A DNA stretch of 64,000 bases from Paenibacillus donghaensis (GTDB taxonomy: Bacteria > Bacillota > Bacilli > Paenibacillales > Paenibacillaceae), in contig NZ_CP021780.1 in assembly GCF_002192415.1 (NCBI RefSeq), positions 2,728,001 to 2,792,000 on the forward strand, given 5' to 3'. The notes beneath the pieces are model-generated. The model searched no databases. It saw only the letters and a list, made by a program, of their open reading frames with translations, and was not told the origin of the DNA. Below, piece by piece: positions 59,202-64,000 of the stretch. The position numbers and the translations under genes are program-made. Each line of letters starts with the position of its first letter. Positions within the stretch are counted from its first letter, which is position 1.

Positions 59202-59558
59202 ATGAACGTATCCGCACTAAGCAGCTCCAATTCGGTTTCCAGTGTATCCTCTGCAACAAGCAGCGCGTCCGATACCAGCCTGCTGGAGAAGCAAAAAACG
59301 AAGCTTGAAGCAGAATTGCAGTCGATTAGCTCCAGCTCAGCCGATGAGAAGACCAAGGAAACTAAGACCAGGAATATAGAGCTGCAGATTAAACAAATTG
59401 AAGCACAGCTCTCCCGGAATTCACAGAGCAGCGCCTCAGCATCAGCCGCTCAAGCGCCCGCCAAACCCGTGAGCACCGACACGATGGCAGCAGCAAGCCC
59501 GCAAGAAATCGCAACGGCCACAACGGACAGCCAGGGTAGATTCGATATTCGCGTATAA
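59202..59558 (+). CDS. Ser/Ala-rich coiled-coil protein, FlxA-like
   Basis: A 118-residue hydrophilic protein: Ser-rich N-terminus, a central coiled coil (LLEKQKTKLEAELQSISSSS, then NIELQIKQIEAQLSR), and an Ala/Pro/Ser tail ending RFDIRV. It resembles small FlxA-like proteins of Bacillota that are often near flagellar or cell-surface genes. AAAGGAGGG precedes ATG 59202. TATAAT at 59171-59176 is a candidate -10. Function unknown; followed by a hairpin repeat and a terminator. Confidence 0.7.
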   Translation: MNVSALSSSNSVSSVSSATSSASDTSLLEKQKTKLEAELQSISSSSADEKTKETKTRNIELQIKQIEAQLSRNSQSSASASAAQAPAKPVSTDTMAAASPQEIATATTDSQGRFDIRV

Positions 59559-59563
59559 CAAGT

Positions 59564-59663
59564 AGAAACGGCTTCGCCGTCCTCTGCAAAAGCGTATGCT
59601 TCCGAAGCAGCGATACTACGTATCGCTTTCAGGCATCCGTTTCTGCGAGAAATAGAAGGATAA
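59564..59663 (+). repeat. GAAACGG hairpin repeat, copy 2
   Basis: GAAACGGCTTCGCCGTCCTCT, the CATCCGTTTC arm and tail GCGAGAAATAGAAGGATAA match the copies at 9268 and 63091. Here an extra segment with its own palindrome (GCGATACTACGTATCGC) sits between the arms. Confidence 0.8.
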
Positions 59664-59675
59664 AGAATCAAGTAC

Positions 59676-59716
59676 AAAAGAGGAAGCTCCTTGCCACGGG
59701 GATGTCCTCTTTTTTG
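59676..59716 (+). terminator. Terminator of the coiled-coil gene
   Basis: AAAAGAGGA (59676-59684) and TCCTCTTTT (59705-59713) pair and run into a T-tract. Confidence 0.75.
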
Positions 59717-59797
59717 CTTGTTCGATATTTTTTTGCCACTTTTGCAGGGATTTCCACTTGTCCGGCAGTCTAACTTAGCTGAAGGCAGGTGGACATC

Positions 59798-60787
59798 ATG
59801 GATCGAAAGATACAAACCTTGAAACGATTCAGAATTGTAAGAATGATCTTATCCTTATCCCGGGTCCGGGCTGTTAAACTGCTGGTTCCGCTGGCTGTCA
59901 TAGCATTAGTGTGCTGGGAAGGGCAACATGAGCTGAGCCAGATCCATTTGGGAACGATTGTGCATGAACTGCAGCAGGTGCCGGGTTCTGCCGTGATGCA
60001 AATGCTGGGGATGGCGCTTCTGGCGGTGGCTGTGATGAGTACCTATGATTATCTGATCCGGGCCCATTTTCGCCTAAAAATAAGTCTATGGAGTACGTTC
60101 CGTTACGCCTGGATTGCCAATACGTTCAATAATCTGATCGGCTTCGCCGGGTTGGCCGGTGTAGGCCTGCGTACCATGCTCTACAGAAAAAGCGGAGTGC
60201 CGATCTCGGTCCTGACGCCGGCGATTGTGTTTCTCTCCCCGTTGATGATTACAGGTCTGTCTATCTTGTCCTGGGCCAATATTTGCGGGCTTTTGCCGGC
60301 AAAAGAACTGCTGCAGGAGCATCACTGGCTGGTGTTTGCGGTATGGGGAACAGCCATTTATCTGCCGTTCTTCATCCTCGTGCAGCGTTCGGCCTTATAC
60401 GCCAGATGGATGAACAGCGGCCGGGGCAGAACCCCGTGGGGAACCGTTGCAGCTTCGCTTAGCACATCCTTGCTGGAATGGGCTTTTGCCGGGATCACAT
60501 TCTGGATCATCGCCAGCCATCTGCTGGATGGTGTACACTTTGTGGCGATCTTCAGCATCTTTACCATTGCCGCGATTGCCGGCATTCTGAGCATGGCCCC
60601 CGGCGGCATCGGTGCGTTCGACCTGATTGCCTTGTTGGGCCTTACACAGCTGGGCATCAGCACCGATAAAGCGATGGCAGTGCTTGTAATTTACAGATTG
60701 TTCTACTATATCATTCCCTGGCTGATTGGATTGGTACTTGCGGCACTGGAGATGGGGCTGCAGGGAAGAAGGGGCGTTCGTGAATAA
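59798..60787 (+). CDS. MprF-type flippase domain protein (UPF0104)
   Basis: A 329-residue protein with about eight helices that corresponds to the N-terminal membrane domain of MprF (lysyl-phosphatidylglycerol flippase). Typical segments: YAWIANTFNNLIGFAGLAGVGLRTMLYRKSG and AGILSMAPGGIGAFDLIALLGL. The cytoplasmic aminoacyl-transferase domain is missing and no separate synthase is adjacent. It could flip aminoacylated lipids made elsewhere. ATG 59798 follows AAGGCAGGTGG; a GTG at 59789 is in frame. Unrelated to the next gene, which has its own promoter. Confidence 0.88.
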   Translation: MDRKIQTLKRFRIVRMILSLSRVRAVKLLVPLAVIALVCWEGQHELSQIHLGTIVHELQQVPGSAVMQMLGMALLAVAVMSTYDYLIRAHFRLKISLWSTFRYAWIANTFNNLIGFAGLAGVGLRTMLYRKSGVPISVLTPAIVFLSPLMITGLSILSWANICGLLPAKELLQEHHWLVFAVWGTAIYLPFFILVQRSALYARWMNSGRGRTPWGTVAASLSTSLLEWAFAGITFWIIASHLLDGVHFVAIFSIFTIAAIAGILSMAPGGIGAFDLIALLGLTQLGISTDKAMAVLVIYRLFYYIIPWLIGLVLAALEMGLQGRRGVRE

Positions 60788-60810
60788 TTGTGCAATCTTG
60801 CTATAGGTTA

Positions 60811-60839
60811 TTGACCATTGGTATATATTAGTAGATAAT
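60811..60839 (+). promoter_or_regulatory. Promoter of the peptide-receptor gene
   Basis: TTGACC at 60811-60816 and GATAAT at 60834-60839, 17 bp apart. A similar TTGACCA start occurs before the HTH-less homologue at 53641. Confidence 0.65.
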
Positions 60840-60890
60840 ACAATCATAGAATACTTATTTTGGAATTTTAGAGTGAGAGGTGGTAATGAC

Positions 60891-62276
60891 TTGAAGCATA
60901 CACCTACGATTCTAGCTGAATTGGAAGATTACTTGAAGAATGAGAATTTAACGTTGGCATTATTCGCGGAGCGGTCGGGTGTCCATCCTCGAACACTCAG
61001 CAATTTACGGAACAGATATCGACCGATTGCGGTGCAGCAGCTCGATCAGATCACTCGGGGAATGGGACTTCGGGAAGGCTTTTTCTACGATCTATACATA
61101 GACAATTTCATCATTGATCGCGCGCCGGATTGGCGGAGAATCGAACCACTGCTCTATCGCTGTGCTGAGATGGACAAGCTGCAGCAAATCGGCCGTGTGG
61201 TGCAGCATATTATGGAGAAATTGATGTATGCTCCCATGTTGTTTAATGTGGCAGAGGAATTGTTATCCCGGGGCCATCAAGATGCTGCAATGCTGCTCTA
61301 TGAGAGTGTAGCAGAAGGGGAACGGTTCCAGCATTCGGAACGGCTGGCGCTCTGCCAATACCGGTTGTTTAAGCTTAAGCTTGGGGAGAATCAGGAGCAG
61401 AATTTACAGGCTGCGATTCAATTTGAACCATTTGTCAGACGGCTCGATGATATCGAACAATTGGATGGGCTGAAGGACCTCGCCAATGCTTATCGAGCTT
61501 TGCGGCGCTGGGATCAAGTAATGAAGGTTGCCGAAGAGATGGGTAATCTGGCCAGAATTCAGTATTCTATGGTCAGTCGTGCAGATCAAGCTAACCTTAA
61601 TAAGCCATTAAGACCGCTATTTTTTTATGTTGCATATAGTAGCTTGTTGATTGCCAGTGTTCATTATGAACGAAGAAACTATAATTTGTCACTTCAGCAC
61701 ATCAAAGATTATGCTTGTTTAGACTGGGTAAACGAAACTGATACAGATACGTTGCATTGGAAGAGTCTGTTTAAGGAATGGGCGGAAGCTAATAACTATC
61801 TCACCAAGCTGATGGCAGGCGAAATTGAATTGCTACCCGATTATATTAACTTTATTCGAACGAAGAATACAGAAATCTTTCCAGCACTGTGGAATATCAT
61901 GATTGTTGCCAATCAATATGATGTGAATGTCGATTCAATTATTGATACTTTTAATAATGAAATATTACATATTCATAAGCAGGATGGAAACGAAGTTTAT
62001 AATCAACAAGACACATCCGATCAAATCGTTGGTTTGCTATTTGAATTAGCTCACTATTATTTATCCAAGAAAAACTATACAAGAGGTTTTGAATTTCTAA
62101 TGGACGGAATGGAAAAATGTACTATAATTAATAATGAAAGCATTTTACTAAGAAATATGAAATTATTCGAATGTTATCGTAAAGTTGCTCCAGATGAATT
62201 CAAGTCACAGTATCACAATTTAGTAGAAGAGAGGGGAACTTATGAAGAAGAAACTCGCTCTATTGTGGGTCACTAG
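60891..62276 (+). CDS. HTH-TPR peptide-sensing regulator, AloR/AimR-like (RRNPP family)
   Basis: A 461-residue regulator: N-terminal Xre-like helix-turn-helix (about 5-65; LALFAERSGVHPRTLSNLRNRY) and a long set of TPR-like helical repeats (about 85-450). This is the layout of receptors that bind re-imported signal peptides, most like the AloR proteins of Paenibacillus and AimR of phages. TTG 60891 was chosen because GAGAGGTGG precedes it; a GTG at 60873 is in frame. The 3' half is AT-rich. Its last 35 bp overlap the start of the first peptide gene, as in rap-phr pairs. No phage genes are nearby. Confidence 0.88.
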   Translation: MKHTPTILAELEDYLKNENLTLALFAERSGVHPRTLSNLRNRYRPIAVQQLDQITRGMGLREGFFYDLYIDNFIIDRAPDWRRIEPLLYRCAEMDKLQQIGRVVQHIMEKLMYAPMLFNVAEELLSRGHQDAAMLLYESVAEGERFQHSERLALCQYRLFKLKLGENQEQNLQAAIQFEPFVRRLDDIEQLDGLKDLANAYRALRRWDQVMKVAEEMGNLARIQYSMVSRADQANLNKPLRPLFFYVAYSSLLIASVHYERRNYNLSLQHIKDYACLDWVNETDTDTLHWKSLFKEWAEANNYLTKLMAGEIELLPDYINFIRTKNTEIFPALWNIMIVANQYDVNVDSIIDTFNNEILHIHKQDGNEVYNQQDTSDQIVGLLFELAHYYLSKKNYTRGFEFLMDGMEKCTIINNESILLRNMKLFECYRKVAPDEFKSQYHNLVEERGTYEEETRSIVGH

Positions 62277-62391
62277 TTTTTTGCTGGTAGTAGTCATTGG
62301 CACACCACTGATCGGTCCAGATCAAAATGAAATACAAGTGCCACCTTCAGGTTCAGTTTATCAACCTATGGGGCACCATGGCGGAGGTTGA
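62242..62391 (+). CDS. Secreted signal-peptide precursor 1 (AloP/Phr-like)
   Basis: Encodes 49 residues. A basic start MKKK and hydrophobic core ALLWVTSFLLVVVIG form an export signal; the tail SGSVYQPM-GHHGGG carries the likely mature peptide, by analogy with the C-terminal hexapeptide reported for a Paenibacillus AloP. GAGAGGGG precedes the ATG, which lies inside the end of the receptor gene in another frame. After export and trimming the peptide would be re-imported by an oligopeptide permease and bind the receptor. Not detected by length-limited gene finders. Confidence 0.85.
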   Translation: MKKKLALLWVTSFLLVVVIGTPLIGPDQNEIQVPPSGSVYQPMGHHGGG

Positions 62392-62494
62392 GTTGAACCA
62401 TACCTCTTTACATTAATATAAACTCTTTGAACAACTCGAATATTCAATCTTACCGAAGTGCAATATCACAATTTACTAGAAGAGAGGGTAACTT

Positions 62495-62644
62495 ATGAAG
62501 AAGAAACTCGCTCTATTGTGGGTCACTAGTTTTTTGCTGGTAGTAGTCATTGGCACACCACTGATCGGTCCAGATCAAAATGAAATACAAGTGCCACCTT
62601 CAGATATTGTTTATCAAGCTCTTGGACACCATGGCGAAGGCTGA
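62495..62644 (+). CDS. Secreted signal-peptide precursor 2 (AloP/Phr-like)
   Basis: A second 49-residue precursor, identical to the first over residues 1-36 (signal and linker) but ending SDIVYQAL-GHHGEG. Thus one Gly in the putative mature hexapeptide is changed to Glu and several preceding residues differ. GAGAGGG lies upstream. It arose by tandem duplication together with the receptor tail. Two signals for one receptor, or a decoy or antagonist, are both possible. A terminator follows. Confidence 0.85.
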   Translation: MKKKLALLWVTSFLLVVVIGTPLIGPDQNEIQVPPSDIVYQALGHHGEG

Positions 62645-62673
62645 GTTCTAGCCATCTATCTTCACTCTAAACC

Positions 62674-62703
62674 AAACGCCCCCAAATCCGGGGGCGTTTT
62701 TCT
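62674..62703 (+). terminator. Terminator of the receptor-peptide operon
   Basis: AAACGCCCCC and GGGGGCGTTT form a perfect 10-bp stem with a 6-nt loop and a T-run. Confidence 0.92.
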
Positions 62704-62787
62704 GTGAAAAAAATAGCATACCCGCAATCTTGCCAGAAGCTATTTTTTGTCCTTTTATACTAAAATATGACACAAGGAGGTTGTACC

Positions 62788-62991
62788 ATGCCAATCAATC
62801 AAGGTGTAACTTTGGATCGTGTCGAAACTGCCAGAAAGAGACTATACCAGGTCCAGCAAAAATATGGATTTCTGACCCACCCCAAAGTGGTCGAGCAATC
62901 CAAGAAATTAGATGATCTGTTAAACCTATACAAACCGTACTCTTCGCAGACCGCAGCCCATGAACGTAAGCAAGCCGAGAGAATTATCTAG
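62788..62991 (+). CDS. Spo0E-like aspartyl-phosphate phosphatase
   Basis: A 67-residue helical-hairpin protein of the Spo0E/YisI/YnzD type, which removes phosphate from Spo0A~P and delays sporulation. The signature S-x3-D is present: VVEQSKKLDDLLNLY with Ser38 and catalytic Asp42, preceded by the first helix RVETARKRLYQVQQKYG. AAGGAGG precedes the ATG at 62788. Closely following a quorum-sensing locus but separated by a terminator, so it has its own promoter. Confidence 0.8.
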   Translation: MPINQGVTLDRVETARKRLYQVQQKYGFLTHPKVVEQSKKLDDLLNLYKPYSSQTAAHERKQAERII

Positions 62992-63022
62992 GGCATGGGG
63001 AACGCACCCTATTTCTCACCTT

Positions 63023-63052
63023 AACGCTCCAGTCTTAGACTGGAGCGTTTAT
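63023..63052 (+). terminator. Terminator of the Spo0E-like gene
   Basis: AACGCTCCAGTC and GACTGGAGCGTT form a perfect 12-bp stem with a 3-nt loop, followed by TATTCTT. Confidence 0.8.
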
Positions 63053-63090
63053 TCTTGAAATATAAGAAATTATATGTTCTACACTATTAT

Positions 63091-63152
63091 TTATCCTTCT
63101 ATTTTTCGCAGAAACGGATGCCGTCTCTTGCAGAGGACGGCGAAGCCGTTTC
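63091..63152 (-). repeat. GAAACGG hairpin repeat, copy 3
   Basis: Reverse complement reads GAAACGGCTTCGCCGTCCTCT ... CATCCGTTTCTGCG and AAAATAGAAGGATAA, matching copies 1 and 2. Inner arms CCGTC/GACGG pair. Confidence 0.8.
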
Positions 63153-63177
63153 TTCTTATTATGCCCGGACAGCGGTA

Positions 63178-63199
63178 ATCTTAATGCGATCTTAATGCT
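63178..63199 (+). promoter_or_regulatory. 11-bp direct repeat upstream of kdpD-like gene
   Basis: ATCTTAATGCG (63178-63188) is followed immediately by ATCTTAATGCT (63189-63199). Tandem sites of one helical turn are typical for OmpR-family regulators such as KdpE, so this may be an autoregulatory site. Confidence 0.45.
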
Positions 63200-63290
63200 G
63201 CGGTCAAAGTTGTAATGCTATGCTGATTTTGCTCATGCTATACTGACGCTACAAGCGAATTAAGATGTTTACACAGAAAGCAGGATTCGG

Positions 63291-64000
63291 ATGGCAGATA
63301 AGAAAAGGGGCAAGCTTAGGATTTTCCTCGGCTATACGGAAGGGGTGGGCAGAACCCTGGCGATGCTGAAGGCTGCCCAAGAGGAGCATAGAAGCGGGGT
63401 TGCTATCCTTGCCGGAACAATTGAACATTCAGAGCACCCTAAGATTAGAGCGATGCTGGAACGGATGGAATATTTAGCGCCGCAGCTGCTCTCTCCCAAG
63501 GATTTCGATAGCCTGATATTCGACCTGGACCAGGCCATCCGCAGCAAGCCGGACCTGATCCTGCTGGATGGGTTAGCCCATACCAATGTTGCCGGAAGCC
63601 GTCACAGAACAAGATATAAGGATATCGAAGAGCTGCTCCGGGCAGGCATCCACGTATATACCACCGTTCATATTGCCCATATTGAGAGCCTTGCAGATAA
63701 GATTGCTTCGATTACGGGCATTCCTGTGCAGGAACGGATTCCTGACAGCGTATTCGAGCGTGCGGATCAGGTGGAATTAGTCGACGTTGATTCCCCTGAC
63801 CCGAAAGACCGCCCCACCCTCATAGCCTTGCGTGAAATCGCGCTGCGTTATACAGCAGATCAGCTGAAGCGGATTGCGGCCCACATCAGCGGGCAAGTGA
63901 TGGATACAAGCTTCTATACGAAAGACCATATCCTGGTCTGCTTGTCCTCCGCCCCCTCCAACCAACAGGTAATTCGTGCTGCGGCAAGGATGGCCGAGGC
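63291..64000 (+). CDS. kdpD: KdpD-like sensor kinase N-terminal part, 3' end outside the window
   Basis: The first 236 residues of a protein with the KdpD N-terminal domain and the start of a UspA-like domain (HILVCLSSAPSNQQVIRAAARMAEA). KRGKLRIFLGYTEGVGRT aligns with the KdpD Walker A, but the P-loop Lys is Arg21. LLDGLAHTNVAGSRHRTRYKDIEELLRAGIHVYTTVHIAHIESL matches the second KdpD motif, with DG for the usual DE. KdpD controls potassium uptake genes or responds to c-di-AMP. The frame is open to the window end. Whether the histidine kinase half follows cannot be seen. Confidence 0.85.
   Translation, partial: MADKKRGKLRIFLGYTEGVGRTLAMLKAAQEEHRSGVAILAGTIEHSEHPKIRAMLERMEYLAPQLLSPKDFDSLIFDLDQAIRSKPDLILLDGLAHTNVAGSRHRTRYKDIEELLRAGIHVYTTVHIAHIESLADKIASITGIPVQERIPDSVFERADQVELVDVDSPDPKDRPTLIALREIALRYTADQLKRIAAHISGQVMDTSFYTKDHILVCLSSAPSNQQVIRAAARMAE

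Larger units (their letters stand above)
62206..62644 (+). repeat. Tandem duplication of the receptor 3' end plus peptide gene
   Basis: 62206-62391 and about 62457-62644 are nearly identical for the first ~140 bp (receptor tail and peptide N-terminus) and diverge only near the peptide C-terminus. The second copy keeps 22 codons of the receptor tail (QYHNLLEERVTYEEETRSI, VGH, stop) as a non-functional fragment overlapping the second peptide gene. Confidence 0.9.

Noticed and set aside
60891..62644. Phage arbitrium (AimR-AimP) system of a prophage
   Set aside because: Layout is similar, but there are no integrase, structural or lysis genes nearby; neighbours are ordinary chromosomal genes.

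Overview
The window looks like chromosomal DNA of a Paenibacillus species or close relative (Bacillota, Bacillales). The grounds are a moderate GC content with Bacillus-type ribosome binding sites, many TTG/GTG starts, a T-box leader on tyrS, a Spo0E-like phosphatase, two AraC regulators fused to a siderophore-binding domain, and an AloR/AloP-like receptor-peptide pair. This is inference from gene content; no rRNA or tRNA gene was seen.

Layout. 1-2.1 kb: end of a large FtsX-type ABC permease and a convergent, AT-rich DinB gene. 2.3-5.7 kb: an arabinose-polymer pair (GH51 and GH43) behind a strong promoter. 5.8-6.3 kb: nested intergenic repeats. 6.4-9.4 kb: two GNAT acetyltransferases and T-box-controlled tyrS. 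9.4-12.5 kb: an ABC exporter and an ArsR-like regulator. 12.6-22.9 kb: a tightly coupled six-gene operon of MoxR-type AAA+ ATPase, DUF5682, VWA, DUF4132, SWIM zinc-finger and a 91-residue protein; this is one of the two best candidates for an undescribed system. 23-25.9 kb: an iron-regulated AraC/lipoprotein cassette that has split the 3' end of that locus and left a duplicated scar. 27.0-29.0 kb: more repeats and an IS91-type element. 29.1-31.2 kb: a broken VanR-like regulator, VanZ and an orphan MetQ.

31.6-43.1 kb is one catabolic operon: FCD regulator, hydantoinase A and B, a four-part polyamine-type ABC importer, an M24 peptidase/creatinase-like enzyme and an MFS transporter. The importer probably brings in a cyclic or substituted amide that HyuAB opens. 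43.4-46.2 kb is a second Fur-box iron pair. 46.3-52.0 kb is a NarL-type two-component system followed by nosD-nosL-nosY-nosF-tlpA, copper-delivery genes of nitrous oxide reductase without nosZ in view. 52.2-58 kb has a MATE pump, a TPR protein resembling a peptide receptor without its HTH, a small AAA/NusG-II/membrane operon with a palindromic operator, and an alpha/beta hydrolase.

58.1-64 kb holds an unknown protein whose C-terminus comes from a dispersed repeat, a coiled-coil protein, a stand-alone MprF-type flippase domain, the receptor gene with two tandem secreted-peptide genes (C-termini GHHGGG and GHHGEG), a Spo0E-like protein and the start of a KdpD-like sensor. Three dispersed repeat families recur: a four-unit TTAGTTGCA palindrome array (3 copies), a 14-bp terminal-inverted-repeat element (2 copies) and a GAAACGG hairpin (3 copies). 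Their mutual nesting records an order of insertion. Start codons were chosen by ribosome binding site and differ in places from the longest open frame.
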